DNA from: Vitrella brassicaformis
Taxonomy: Eukaryota > Sar > Vitrellaceae
NCBI GenBank assembly: GCA_001179505.1
Contig: CDMY01000520.1
Coordinates: 186,001-250,000 of the forward strand
DNA length: 64,000 nucleotides
Direction of reading: 5' to 3'
Positions 22,429 through 35,248 of this stretch are shown here, one piece after another. The stretch's first letter is position 1; each line of letters opens with the position of its first letter. A program made the position numbers and the translations under genes. The notes under the pieces are model-generated. The model searched no databases and was not told the origin of the DNA. It saw nothing but the letters and a program-made list of their open reading frames with translations.

Positions 22429-24072
22429 GTGGTGTACACGTGTGTGTTGCTGCGTGTGGATGGCATTTGGACGCTTCCTTGCTGTGCTGCCTAGCTGCCT
22501 AGAATGTCAATCGTGCATGTATTTTAAATGACGACCTCGGTTAACATACACACACAGAGAGGTAGGTAGACACACGGAGAAAGTCTACGGCAGCCGACCG
22601 ACCATAGCTATGAAGGAACCAATTGCCTCACAATTGTCCGCGTCTGGCACACAGACACACACAGACGAGTACAGACACACATAGACAGCTAGATGGACAC
22701 CCAGACAAGACAGACAGTAGACACACACACACACACACACGCACACACACATCTAGTCAGAGGTTCCACTTCGACGCGCGCAGCGCACTGCTCGGCACTG
22801 CACGTATGCATCCATGCATCCGCCCATGCCCGCACGCAGCCCATCGATCCAAACACAGACAGAAAGACAGACAGACAGACCCAGACCCCTTGCAATGCAG
22901 CCCGCCGTGCGCTCTGCCTCGCCGGCTGGTCGGTCGGTCGGTCGGTTGATTGGCAACAAATACTCCACACACGCGGACCCTTCCATGCATCCATGAGCGA
23001 CCAAGAAGGCAAAACACGATATCTAAAATCGACCCGATCATGCCGCAGAGGGAGGCATCATCATACACACACGGGCAGGCAGGCAGGCAGGCAGGCCCAA
23101 AACGAAACGAAACAGGCATCTATCTATTGTCTCAAGACAGATGGATGGATGGATCTCTCCCGTCTGTCTCGTCAGACTAAGCAGGGGAAGGAGTCCTGGG
23201 CTTTGTCTTGTCAGTCAGTCAGCACTTGGAGCACTCCATAGGTTGGTACGTATGTGTATGTATGGAGTTAGAGAGAGAGATGGATGGACTAATGCGATGG
23301 TATCGTGTGTGTAAGTAACTAGCCACCCCACCGTCCTTGCCGTCCGTCCAACCACTCACTGCATGACTGACTGACTGCATTTGGCAAGGCGAGCAAAGCG
23401 AATGCAGCGCAGCCAGACACGCGCCCATATGTCATGTGTGTGACTGCGCGCGGGCATCCGCGCCAAAAGCCTCCTCCCTCCTTCCCTGCCTTCCCCTCCC
23501 CCGCCCTCCTCCTTAGTCAGCCACATCGAAAAAGTGAATGCGCACTGGACAGGCAGAGAGAAAATGGAGATAATAGATAGAGAGACGGTCGGCCTCGGTC
23601 GCTCACTAATTGGCTCACGCAGTCCAATCGGATACGACACACACGTACATACAGTGCAATGCAGCATCGCATTCATTGTATCCTGCCTTTCGATCAGGCG
23701 TTCGGTATGCGTCAGGCGTTCGAGTGTGTGTGCACCATTGCAATGCAGCCCATCGGCTCATCCTCTGCCATGGTATATGTATGCCCTGCCCACTCCCCTC
23801 CCGCCGCGCCACAAATACCGTGCTAGCTGTTTGTTTCCAAGCAGCTTCGCTTCTCTGTCTAGGCCTGCCTGCTCAAGGAGAGGAGAAAAGCATCCCTCGA
23901 CGATTCATTCATGCGCCCCCCGATTAGGCTAATGGCATGTTAGTAGGTTAGTAGTAGTGTCACCCACCCCTGTCGCCCACCAAAAATAGCTGTCTATCCA
24001 TCCATCCATCCATGCTGCTACTCGGCAGGCACACACGGCCGCCATTACAGTCATCTGTCGGTCGGTCATCAG
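22429..24072. other. Long intergenic region rich in simple repeats
   Basis: 1.6 kb between convergent genes. It contains (CA)n at 22723-22750, CAGA runs near 22865 and 23080 (GGCA)n, a GGTC run at 22930-22945, GGAT units near 23140 and TGCAATGCA words near 22889, 23655 and 23738. All open frames are low complexity. I see no gene or RNA. Confidence 0.6.
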
Positions 24073-27000
24073 TCAGTCGGTGTAGGGCTCCTCCTGGATG
24101 TGCATCAGATCTGCACACACACACACAGACATTCAACCCATGACATCCATCCCTTTACCCCCCTGCCACCCACGATCCCATCAGTAAGTACCTTCTGGCT
24201 TGAACAGTGACGCTACTGGTGGGATGGTGGGCCCGTGCTGCTGCTGTTGCTGCTGGCCCCCACTCACACCACGGCTGGGCATGTCAATCAGCCCCTGCGG
24301 CAGGGCGCCCCCAGCCTCTCCGCTCAGATGACTCAAGTCCGTCTGGCTCGCCGCAAGTGCGTACTCGTGGTCGGCCCGGTCTCTCCCTGGGTGCATCGGT
24401 GGGGCAGGGGAGAAGTTGAAGCGGTTGGCGAGCGGTGTGGAGTGCTGGAGATTGGCGAGGGCGTTGCTGCCCGTCACCTCCCCCGTCTCCGCGATGGACA
24501 GCAGCTGGTGCGGACTGGGGTTGAAGAACGACGACGCAGTCGACCACTCGCCGCTCGTGAGCATCTTGTTGTCTGCCGCCTCGATTGCCTTTTCCGGCCC
24601 TTGTGGCTGTGCGTGTTGCTGTTGCCAGCCGTCAGCTGCTGCTGATGGGTAGAGTGCGGGGGCCTTCGGTCTTGTGCTGTGCTGCATGGGGGCGTCCTGC
24701 GCCATCCCATAGGGGGAGGAGAAGACGTGCTGAGGGACGTCACGGGGATCTGGGGGGCCGTGCATCTGCATTTGCTGATGCTGCTGCTGCTGGTGGGGCG
24801 GTGGCGCATCGTGGGTTGAAGGCGCCCGATATGGAGAGGGGTAGAATGTCAGGGGGCTCTGCTGCCGTTCTAGTGCTGCTGGTGGTCGCGGGCCGGAAGT
24901 CAGATGGGGGCTGGAGAGCTCGTCTTGCGAAGCCGACTGCATCATGCCGTTGAGGGCCTGGGGGTACCGATAGGGGTATGCAGAGGACACGTACGCACCA
25001 CCCGTTGCCGGCTGCGGCGAAGACTCCTGCGGCTTGTTCTGGTGCACTATCGACATGCCCCCATAGCTGCCACCCACACCCACACCCACACCCTGCTGCT
25101 GATACTGATGCCGTGAGCCCGGCGAGGGCAAGAGGCCGCTACCGTCACTGTCGCCCTGGCCCCTCTCAGGCTCCCTTGACGTGGCAACAGGCATCCCCCC
25201 GACCATCATTTTGTCCTCTAGTGGAGAGGCCGGCTGGCGCATGAACGACGGCAGGTTAGGCGAGTCACGTGTGTACCCATCCAGGCGATCGCTGGTGGGG
25301 TTCGGCGAAGCCACTGCTGCTGGAGGGGGCGGGGGCGGCTGCTGCAGATCCTGCTGTTGCTGCTGCGTCCAATGAGGACTCGACGTGTGAGGCTGCCCCT
25401 GATGCGGTTGCTGCTGCTGCTGCTGCTGGTGGTGGTTCCAGTGCGGGCTCGCTGTCTGATGCTGCTGAAGCTGTGGCGGCTCGTATAGATCCACACTGAG
25501 GGAATACTGCGGAGTGCTTGCCACGACACCAGCAGCGGACGGCTCATTGCTCCTCGCAGGCGTGCTCTTGACTTCCTCAACAAGGTCAGCCGGGCGATCG
25601 TGCCGCCTGGTGGGAGCCGCTGAGGGCGACGGCGAGACGCCCCCCTTCCAGGGCTCGTAGAAGGGCCCGAAGCTGAATAGACTGTGAGTGCTGCCGGTGC
25701 CAGCCCCGTCCCTCCTCTCGGTGCTGGTGTTGGTGGTGCCGCCAGCGCCCCACATGAGCGTCGCACCGGGGTAGTCAGGGAAAGACCCGTTCTGCTGTCT
25801 CCCCTCGGCCGTCGACTCCATCGCCTTGCCAGAGTCGCCCTGACCCCTGTTCGCATGCCCACTCGATGACCCGTTGGCAGTGTTGCCGCTGCTGTTAGGG
25901 AAGCTGGGGATGGCAAGGAGTCCGGATGACGACGACGGAGGGGCCTCGGCGGTGTTGCGGTAGGCCTCGTTGCCGTTGTGACTGGGCTGGCTAGGCGGCG
26001 GTGCCTGCGATGGATGCTGGCCGAAGAGGCTGCTCGACGGCGTGCTCAGCCGCTGGTCGGCGGCGGGTGACGCGCCGAGTATCCCCGGCCCCGCCGCAGC
26101 GTCACCAAACACGGGCAGTTTGGCCACATCATGCCTCCTCCCCAGCAGTGGGTTCCACCCGCTGTCCACCTCACGCCTGTCGTCCTCGCCCGCCGCACGG
26201 CCACGTTTGGGCGTCTTCCATATGTCGGCCTGCTGCTGATGCTGGCCGGCCTTGCGCGCGACGCCGCCAGTGGACCGAGGGGACGGCAAAGGGAGCAGGG
26301 CGCTCGAGTCGGCAGAGTTGGTCCGCGTGGTGGCGGTCAGGTCGCCCGCAGCGGGTGGAGGGGGAGGGGGCTGTTGTGACGACCTCAGCTGCTGCTGCTG
26401 CTGCTGGTGGGGGTGAGGGGGGAGGGGCTTGCTCGATGCTGCCTGGCTGCTGCGAGGCGGGCCGCTCAGAAGGCCATCGCCGGTGCCGCTTCCCAGTCCA
26501 CTGCTGGACGGCCCGATCGCCGGTGACGGCGACGCGACACCGCCCCACCTCTCGCCCTGCCCCTGGTCTTGCCAGATAGTGCCTCCAGGCCTCCATGCCG
26601 ACCACAAAGACTGCCCAGTGCCCTGACGAGCGAAGGTGTTCTCGCCAGGGAGGGGCAGTGGGTTGGCTGCTCGCGACACCGTCTGGACATTGGGGCGGTA
26701 GTCGTGTCCTCCATGGCCATGGAACGGGGGAGGGCGGCCCGACGATGCCGAGGTGCCGTTGGGCGTCGTGCCCAGCACCCCCGCAGACGAGGGGGGCTGT
26801 TGCGGCTGTGGCTGGAGGGGCGACGCGAACGGCTGTTGTTGTTGATGGGTGGCCATGGGTGGCGCAGCGCCGTGGGTCATATGTGTGTGTCCGGGCGCTG
26901 CCTGGCCCGATGAGGGGTATGTGTGCCGGCCCTTCGGAGGGACTGCCCGCGACCCGGCGGTGGCAATGTTGACAGCATTATGCTGGAACGGCAGGGGGGC

Positions 27001-28186
27001 CCTTGGCGACTGCGCCAGCACATCCGGGAGATGCAAGATGGACGACGCACTGCTGTTGGTGAAGGGTACGTCACTGAGGGTCTCCTCGTCCCTGAGGCGC
27101 CCCTGTGACGACCCAATGGGTGTGGCCCCTCCCGAGCTGACTCCCTCGACGCTGCCCTCCGTCCCGTCGCGCCTCTTGCGCCTGGCCGACACGATGAGCG
27201 TCTCGAGCGGCACGCCATCCCTCTTGGCCTTCTTCTCCAGCTCAGTGTGCCGGTAGCTGCGGGGAGTGGCGGAAGAGAATAATGGTGGGCTGGTCATTGA
27301 GGCGTCTGTCTGTTGTGGGCAGCTCACTTTCGTTTGCGTATTTCGTGGATGCCGTGTGCGTGGCGACACTCCAGCCCGCCCGGGCAGTGACCTAAACCAA
27401 CAGTCAGACACGCATGAGCAACATCCGAGACGTGTTGCCTTGCTGTCGCCTCACCGCGCATCCAGAATCGACAGAGAGATGTCTTGTAGTAGTCGGACGT
27501 GAAACGCAGCTCGCCGGCACTGACACGACACCATGACAGAGAGGGAGAGAGGGAGAGAGATTGACCGACAAGCATGACGTCGATACGTGGGGCGGCTGCT
27601 GTCGGCGTGCTTTGTCTGCGTGTGCTTACTGGTGGGCGAACTTGCAGTTGGGGCCGTCCCTGCAATGACCAGTCTGATGATGAGAAACACACAGAAGAGT
27701 GAGCAGGTGGGCATGACAAAATGACTGTCTTTCCCTCCCTTATCAGTCTTGTTTGTGTTGCCGCTGACCTCCTGCATCTGGTGGCACATTTTGGTCTTGT
27801 AGAGAGGGATGAGCGGCTGAAGCTCTTCCGCCTGCACGCCACAGTACATGTACAGCACACAGCACAGCCACAGCCACAGCCACAGAAGGAAGCATCACAT
27901 CACACGTAACGTACGCCAGACCAATGCAATACGTGTGTGTGATGTGCAGTGCATGCCGGCCTACCGAGTGGGCATATGTGCAGAGTTCTCCCCGAGTGCA
28001 CTTGCCCTTGGCCTGATACGGACATAACTTGATCCTGCACACACGAACAGTCACACGCCACAGCGTCATAATGTCATCAGACTCACTTTCTCAAAGTGAC
28101 TGAGCTCTTTTCGCCGTGCTGGTGCGGGCATACTTAAAGAACTGGTCCCTGAAGAGGGACACCTGGCCGTCGTCACGCAACGTCAT
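24073..28186 (-). CDS. Triple CCCH zinc-finger protein with long Q/P/S-rich tail
   Basis: A probable RNA-binding regulator. Exon 1 starts MTLRDDGQVSLFRDQFFK, and three CCCH fingers follow, each assembled across introns. Finger 1 is CPYQAKGKCTRGELCTYAH (C-x7-C-x5-C-x3-H), preceded by the usual basic lead. Finger 2 begins YKTKMCHQMQE and finishes TGHCRDGPNCKFAH (C-x8-C-x5-C-x3-H). Finger 3 joins YKTSLCRFWMRG to HCPGGLECRHAH (C-x7-C-x5-C-x3-H). One exon of about 3.1 kb (27258-24189) then encodes roughly 1000 residues of Gln, Pro, Ser and Gly, with polyQ blocks, beginning YRHTELEKKAKRDG. A last short exon ends MHIQEEPYTD. This organisation, fingers first and a disordered tail, is seen in alveolate CCCH regulators and in mRNA decay factors; the target is unknown. 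Confidence 0.85.
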
Positions 28187-28577
28187 GCCGGCGCCGCGCT
28201 CTCAGCCACAGGCAGGCACCACAGTTTCAGGCTTCATTTCACTTCAAATCGACACAAGAAACGCTGTCATGCCCTCTCGGCTTCCTCATGCCTTTTAAAC
28301 TTCCCAACAGAAATGGCTTCCCTTCCCTCTCAGCTCGCTGAAGCTAAGCTCGCAGAAACGGCGAAGGGAGGGAAAGGAGAGGCGAAAGCAGACGAGAGTG
28401 AGTGGAGAGGCTGCGTCACTACTTGATTGAGAAGTTTCAGCGGACAGAAGTAGAGACAATCTCGTTCGCACCTCCTGGCCTGAGGAGTAGACGCGACCCT
28501 GCGGCAGCTCCGCTCCCAATCGACCACGAGAACCACCTTCCCGTCTGCAGTTCCGCCTTGCATCGTTTCCCTGAGCA
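28187..28577. promoter_or_regulatory. 391-bp divergent spacer between CCCH and syntaxin genes
   Basis: This stretch lies between two divergent start codons. Short open frames run through it in several phases but none resembles a protein family; I read it as two 5' UTRs and promoters. Confidence 0.4.
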
Positions 28578-30074
28578 ATGGTTGACCGGCTGAACGAGCT
28601 TCGCGACCTCGCACGTCAGAAGAACGTGGCGGTACCGCCTCTGGGTCCTGCAAGTGCGGGTCGTGACCTGGAGGCGCAGAGGGCCGATGCGGGAGGGACG
28701 GGCGGGGCGGGAGGTGCGGAGCAGGATGCCTCGTTCATGGCCGACTACTTCCAGAAGATAGGCCGGCTCAAGACCTCCATTGGCACCGTCAGGCACAACG
28801 TCGACAAGATTCGCAGCCTCAAGCAGGCGGCTATACAGGCCACTTCACCAGAGAACGAGAAAGGCACACACACACGGCCGCCAGCCAGTCATTCGACGCA
28901 CACGAGCGTACACACTGCTACCGCTCTCTCTGTGTGTGTGTGTGTCGATCAGAGATCAGCAATCAGCTGGAGGGTCTGTTAGAGGAGACCAACAAGCAGA
29001 ACACGGTCATCAAGAAGGCCCTCGAGGAGATGAAGCAGGAGAACACCGCCTTCGCACAAAAGAACAGAGACAGTTCGGAGGCCCGCATCCGCGAGAACAT
29101 GCATTCGGCGCTCATGCGCAAGTTTCGCGAGATCCTCACCGAGTACCAGGCCGTCCAGACAGAGTTCAAGCAGGACGTCAAGACCAAGGTCTCACGGCAA
29201 GTCCGCATAGGTACGCAGCAGCCAATGCATTCATTGTCCACGTCGGTCGCCCACATGTGGGTCCACGCGTGTGTCGCGTGGTTGGTTGATCCTGTAACTA
29301 ACTAGTGTACCCGGAGGCGTCTGATGCTGACGTGAGTGCGATTGTGGATGCGGGCGACATGTCCTCAGCGGCCGTCATCAGGGCCAGAATAGGCGGGGTG
29401 AGTGAGGGAGTGAGTCGGTGACATCCATAACCAAGATACCTCCATCCCGTCATGTGTGTTGTGTCTGTGCCTGCCTGTCTCGTCAGGGTCACGAGAGTCT
29501 GAAGGGTGCGCTGTCGGACCTGCAGGACAAATACAGAGACATCCGGAAACTAGAGCAAAGTAACACTGACCCCAAACACACTGACTGACCTCCAGACATG
29601 CATTGAATGCATGTGTGCCAATCCATCTTTTGTTTGTGCGTGTCTGTCATTCATTCAGGTGTGGCCGAGTTGCATCAGATGTTTGTCGAGCTGGCGACTT
29701 TGGTGGAGGCGCAGGGCGAGCTGCTCGACCAGATCGAATACTCCGTCAACTCGGCCGCAGAATACGCAAGTAAGAGACGGCCATTCACGTGCATTGCATG
29801 CCCACCTGGACGCACTCCTGGACGTGTGCCTGTGCGGCTATCTGTGTGCAGAGAAGGGGGAGCAGGAGCTGGTGCAGGCCAGGAAATTCCAAGAGAGGGC
29901 CAGAAGGGTAAACCACACACTGCACACACACACACACATACTAGGTACCTTGCTCACACCTGTCACATGGCCTTTGTGTGTGGGGGGGGCGTGCAGAATA
30001 TGTGTTGCCTGACGGTGATACTGCTCGTGATCGTTATCATCATTCTCCTGCCCATCCTCCTCACCACCAGATGA
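28578..30074 (+). CDS. Syntaxin, plasma-membrane type Qa-SNARE
   Basis: Qa-SNAREs form four-helix bundles that fuse vesicles with target membranes. The start MVDRLNELRDLARQK is typical of the syntaxin-1 group. The Habc region follows (ADYFQKIGRLKTSIGTV, LEEMKQENTAFAQKN, REILTEYQAVQTEFK), then the linker VYPEASDADV. The SNARE motif contains GVAELHQMFVELATLVEAQG with the central-layer Gln, continues LLDQIEYSVNSAAEYA, and a C-terminal transmembrane segment (CCLTVILLVIVIIILLPILL) ends with TTR. So it is tail-anchored with no lumenal domain. Exon 1 ends at 28863 with a GC donor (AAAG|GCACAC), which is required to keep the frame into ISNQLEGLLEE. A 29-residue exon near 29310-29400 and short exons at 29488 and 29660 complete it. 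Confidence 0.92.
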
Positions 30075-30705
30075 CACACCGAGCAGCGACCGAGCGGCTG
30101 ATTCTGGTGCCCGCAAGTTTTGTTGTCGGCGACGCAGAGAGGACTTTTGCTTGAAGCATTGCTGTGGCTGTGCGGCTTCTTTGTGGAAGGGGTGGACCCT
30201 CTTCCCTCGTGTGTGTATGCGTGTATGCCCACATGTGGCTGCGCAATTATTGGGAGGGAAAGACACACTGGATGGATCAGTGTGCGTGGTGTGCCTGGTT
30301 GGCTGCCTTGCCTTGCCTTGTCTTCTCTCTTGCTTGAAAGCCTCCTGCTCACCCTCTACCTATCTTCATATGTGGCTGGCTGGCTTCGCGCTGACCTGCC
30401 TAAGTTTGTGTACATATGTGCGAGCAGAGAGAGGGTGAGTTGACACACAATTCGACCGCCCCCCTGATGCATTCCTGCTCGAATGAAGGTTATTTTCATG
30501 AATGCATTGGTTGCACGTATGAGTCCCATGCCCCTCCAGGCAAACAAAGTGCACATCACCCACCCTGACTGACTGCCTGAGCCACCTCCGTAGGACGCTC
30601 CTCAGTCACCCACCCCGCCACGCCGCCCAGACACACATGCACACTCATGCCATACATACGATGGATGGATGCGTCGACTACATTCGTCTGATCACGAGGT
30701 GGGGC
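30075..30705. other. Convergent 3' spacer
   Basis: 630 bp between the syntaxin stop and the stop of the Q-rich gene. No exon-like segment is visible; a direct CCTTG repeat sits near 30308-30325. Confidence 0.5.
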
Positions 30706-32894
30706 TTAGCTTGTGGCGAGTTCCCTGCGCAGGAAAGCCAGGTAGCCCTCCGGCTCGACCTTCTCTCTCTGCTTGCACACAGCAACAGACAGACCAGCCC
30801 ACACAATCCATCAGTCCACACAACTAGCGTGTGTCTCACATGCTGCCCTGCCCACCTACCTCAGCTTTCTTCCACAGGTCGAATGTGCGGTATCCCGCCG
30901 TGTGGCCCCTCAGGAAGAAGGACTGGTGCAGCTTCACATAGATGTCCAGCCCCAAAAAATACGTGTACCGCACCACTGCCGCACTGTCAGCCTGGTGGAC
31001 CACACAGGAGACATCTACATCATTCAGTGACTGACCACACACGGACAGTGACAACACAAAGACACTCGCATGGAAGCAAGGTGCCTGACCGCGGGGGCTT
31101 TGGCGTGCAGGGCGTATTCGAGAATCGGCGCAAACTCGATGGAATGGTCCTCAGAGGTGATAGGAGGCAGCTGCGGCACTGTCGTCTCCTTTGCCGCTAC
31201 CTGCCCTTCCTCTGCCGCCCTCTTGGCGTTGCCCTGCATCAGCTTCAGCTTCTGCAGCACATAAGGGCCCAGCCTGATGACAAGAGACGATCAGAGAATG
31301 GATGAGAGCATCGCTATGCGTGTCGTCAGTCTGTCTTCACTTGGCTTACTTGTTCCATGCGTCGAGGACGTTTGGCTCGTACACGAAGCAGAGGACCTCA
31401 TCCCTTACATCCTCCAGCCGCTGACGGACATCAGCCACGTACGCCGCGTCCTGCAGACAGACAGACAGACAGGCAGTCAGACCGGGAGGAGGAGGAACAG
31501 GATGTGCCCTTAACGTACCTTGGCTTTGATGTCCTGGTTGGCGGCGAGTGCGGCATAGGCGACCTTCATGAGTCTGCTCATGGCGATGAACTGTGCGATC
31601 TTGCCCACATTGCCGTCGTCGTCAGTCAGCATCTGCATCGCCGACACGTGGTGCTCGATGTGATGATCCAACTCAGGAAGATCCTGGGAGATGCCACTCT
31701 GACACACACATAGAGAGACACCATGTAAAGGATAGGGAAGTACTCATTGAGGGTACTGACACAGTCGCTGACCACATGAGTGGCGAGGCAGTCGTGTTGG
31801 TGGTCCGCCCCCAGGATGATGACGAAGCACTTGTCGCAGAACCAACGCATCTCCGCGGCGACCTCAGCTCCCTGCTCACCCTTACGCGCAATCGGCAGGG
31901 CCAGCGAGCCCTCGCCCTGCACAACCACCCCTGCAGCCGTCTCCGGCACACTTGGAGACACCCAACCTCTGCTCTCCGTCTCCGTCTCTGTCGATACGCT
32001 CGGCGGGTGTGCGGCAGCATCCATGACTCCCGACGGGGGCTCTGCGGGCGCTGGCGCCGGTCGGTGCTGAGCCTTAGTGTCCTCTCTCTGGTGCACTCTG
32101 CTCACAGCCGTCTGTCTTGGCGGCTCAGCTTTGGGTGGAGTCGGCACCTTAACAGCTGAAGCCGGTGCCATGGCTGCGGCTGCTGCTGTAGGCGCCGGTG
32201 GACGCTCCCAACGAGCACTGGGCCTGCCGGTGGTACTCAGCGGGTCCTGAACAGGCAGGGGGGGCTGTGCTTGTGCTTGCGCCGCGGCCACAGGTTGCTG
32301 CTGCTGCTGCTGCTGCTGCTGAAACGACTGCGTGACGGGCATGGGTCGACTCTTGAGTGTGTAGTCTATGGAGGCGACTTTGATGCTGTCCCGAATAGAG
32401 CCACGTCTGATACTGTGGTCCATAGCTGCAGAGGAGGTGACCTTGAAACTCTGGTCCATGGATGCGCCGCCTCCCCCAGCTGACGGGGGGAGGAGATACG
32501 ATTGGCCGCTTGGGTGCTGCTGAGCGGCCCCATGAGCACCTGATTGAGTGTGGTAGGCATAGCCTGGCTGAGGCTGAGGTGTGGGTTGACGCTGAGGGGC
32601 CATAGAGCTGCGGTAGTACTGCGGCTGCTGCTGTTGTGGCTGGTATTGTTGCTGACTCAGAGCCTGGTATGGTTGCTGCTGGTACTGCTGGTATTGTTGT
32701 TGCTGGTATGAGTATGACTGAGGGGCCTGACCGTATTGCTGCTGCTGCGCGTAAAAGGCAGCTTGGGTGTGTTCGGGCAGGCTGTACTGGATGTATTGGG
32801 GTGCCCCGAGATACTGGACGCTGCTCCCGGAGACGGTGACAGTCAGGTTCTGGGGAGCCTGAGCGGGCCGGGAGTAGCCGGGATGGCCGTACAT
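30706..32894 (-). CDS. Q-rich orphan protein with Cys/His cluster and helical C-terminus
   Basis: I do not recognise the family. Exon 1 (32894 to about 31760) starts MYGHPGYSRPAQAPQN and encodes about 300 residues of Gln, Tyr and Pro repeats with several polyQ blocks. Three similar segments then follow (MDQSFKVTSSAA, MDHSIRRGSIRDS, IDYTLKSRPMP). After an Ala/Pro linker comes WFCDKCFVIILGADHQHDC with a later His, a spacing that could bind zinc in the way of a B-box. Later exons are helical: HHIEHHVSAMQMLTDDDGNV, VADVRQRLEDVRDEVLCF, EFAPILEYALHAKAP, YFLGLDIYVKLHQSFFLRGH and TFDLWKKAE. The end is YLAFLRRELATS. A disordered condensate-forming N-terminus with a folded C-terminus is my inference. 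Its start lies 296 bp from the lipase start. Confidence 0.7.
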
Positions 32895-33190
32895 GATGTG
32901 TATGCGCGTCTCGAAAGTGGGTCGAAAGTGGGGAGCCTGTCGTCCGTCTTGGGCACGCTCCTCACAGCTGACTCACTGAGTCCCTTCAGTGAATTTACCG
33001 TGTAGCTCGCAATCGGTTTCGCGGAGAGCGCATGACTTGCTGAGGACTTGACTGAGGACTGCCGACGCGTCAGTGAGTGCGCGAACGAAGGACCGAACGA
33101 ACAGAGCGAAGGCGCCACCCGCACCTGACCTCAACGCCTCGCAGCACTCACACTTCCAGTGACTCTCATCATCCCAAGTCGGCAGATCCG
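32895..33190. promoter_or_regulatory. 296-bp divergent spacer
   Basis: The region between the Q-rich gene and the lipase start codons. It includes GGTCGAAAGTGG repeated closely at 32915-32935 and no TATA-like sequence. Promoters are inferred by position. Confidence 0.35.
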
Positions 33191-33987
33191 ATGGCCTCCT
33201 CAGTACTGATATGCGCCCTGCTAGTCGTCCTCTCCTTCCCTGCTGCCTCTGCTCACTCTGCTCAGCCCTCTACTCTTATCTCCTTCACTCGCGAGCCATC
33301 CTGCAGAAGATGCCTTCTGGCACCCTATCGCCAGCGGCACGGACACACGGAGGAGTGTGCTCAGTGCATGGCCTTCTTTCTGGCGTCTTTTGGACTTCCC
33401 AGCGGTGAGCAAGTGGATGGATTGAAGGGAGAGAGAGATCTGAACCAACCGTTGGAGTGCATGTGTGTGTGACGGTTCTGTCTGTCTGTGTGCCTGCAGA
33501 GACGGATCACTTCGTGACGACCAGGGACGGCTGCATCTTGCGGCTGATTCGCATCTCCAACCCCGGCCGTCCGGTGGTGTTTCTGCAGCACCCGCTGCTG
33601 GCCTCCAGCTGGATCTGGCTCACCGGCGCCCCACTCATGAGCTCTGCCATTGCGCTGCATCAAGCCGGGTAGGTGAGGTGTCTGCCCGCACGCAGTTGGC
33701 CACGTACCCTGCCTGATACCTACCTGATTTGCCTGATTGGGTGTGGTGTGGTGTGTGGTGTGCGGTAGGTATGATGTGTGGATGGGCAACAGCCGTGGGA
33801 GCCTCTTCTCGGCCAACCACACGTCGATGAGTGTGGACAGCGAGGACTTTTGGTCGTATACATGGCAACACATGGCCATGTACGACATCCCTGCCAGCAT
33901 TCAGTACGTCCTCACACACACCCGCTCCCACGCAGATGGCCTCATCTATGTCGGCCACTCACAGGGCACCACACAGGTATGTCAATG

Positions 33988-34054
<67 letters not shown>

Positions 34055-35248
34055 GGTCATATGCCAATGCATTCATCTGGTGTGGTGTGCTATGTGCTAT
34101 GTGTTATGTGTTGTGCTGCATTGTGTGTCAGTTCTTCGCTTCCCAGTCCATGCCCCTCGACAAGTGGCGCCACGACAGCGAGCACCACAGCCTGCAGGGC
34201 GTGTGGACGGCCGGCGATGTGCCGGCCAACAAGGCTGTCAAGCTCTTTGTGGCGCTAGCACCAATCGCCTACATCAACCACATGAGCAGCCGGGCCTTTG
34301 CCCTTCTCAGCAGACTTGGCATCGCTGGGGCGGTCGAGAGATTGGGCATTAGACAGTTCCCAGCTGCCGAGGCCGTAAGCACCAACCCTCCCGCCCTCGC
34401 AGACACGCGCACACAGACCCTCGTTCACTCGAACGAACATGCCCTCTTGTGTGTGGTGTGTGTGCACAGGAGGTGACATTGCTGCGTGAGGTGTTGAAGG
34501 CCTTCTGTGGGGGGTCCATGACGCCTTTCTGCGTGGCGGTGGACCAGCTAGTGGGCGGCAATGGCAACAACCAGCACATCAACACCACCACAATGGACTG
34601 GTCGCTGCAGTGGTTCCCTGACAGTAAGCAACCATTCCACCAGATGCGCGAGGGGGGATCCACACCTTCACACCTTCCTTGTGGGTGTGGTGTCATGTCA
34701 TGGATGTGTGTGTCGCTGCAGCGACGAGTGTGATGGACATGAATCACTACGAGCAGCTGTTCCTTCAGAAGAGGTTCGGTCTCTATGACTACGGCTGGTT
34801 CGGCAACATCCAACACTACGGCACTATGACGGCACCAGCCTTCCAGCTCGAGCAGTGGCCAACAGACATCCCTGTCGCCCTCTTCCGGTGCGTGCCGTGC
34901 GTGAGGGAGCCACAATGTTAACACAGACAGACGTCTGTGTGGTGTCACTGCATGACGGCATGCTATGCGTATCTGTGTGTGTGCAGGGGTGAGTATGACG
35001 AGTTTGCGTCTGCTGCCGACGTGGATCAGATCAAGCAGAGACTGCCCCCGGGCACAGTGGTGTACGACAAGACCTACACGGGATTCGGCCACGTCACCTG
35101 GCTGATGGGCGACGAGAGCACGGCCTACTGGCTCGACGATCTGCGAGCTCTGCTGCACCAGTACGCCGATGCCGCTGGACAGGGTGAACATCCCACCGCT
35201 ACTGCCCCTGCCACTGCCGTTCGCCGCGGCACGCCATTGTGGATATGA
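33191..35248 (+). CDS. Secreted/lysosomal acid lipase (AB-hydrolase lipase)
   Basis: Acid lipases hydrolyse triacylglycerols and steryl esters in lysosomes or outside the cell. MASSVLICALLVVLSFPAAS is a clear signal peptide. An N-terminal pair of CxxC motifs (CRRC and CAQC) follows, then the AB-hydrolase lipase start ETDHFVTTRDGCILRLIRI. The core has VVFLQHPLLASSWIWL with the oxyanion region, YDVWMGNSRG, and the nucleophile elbow VGHSQGTTQ. The catalytic His is expected in TGFGHVTWLMG and the acid in GEYDEFASAADVDQI. Seven exons join by GT-AG introns; the reading frame ends TPLWI at 35248. Exon order and motif spacing match gastric/lysosomal lipases of about 400 residues. The intron at 33980-34130 carries a long CA/GA run. 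Confidence 0.92.
33994..34055. repeat. Long composite (CA)n(GA)n microsatellite
   Basis: About 40 bp of CA followed by 18 bp of GA inside a lipase intron; the longest such run I noticed. Confidence 0.9.
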
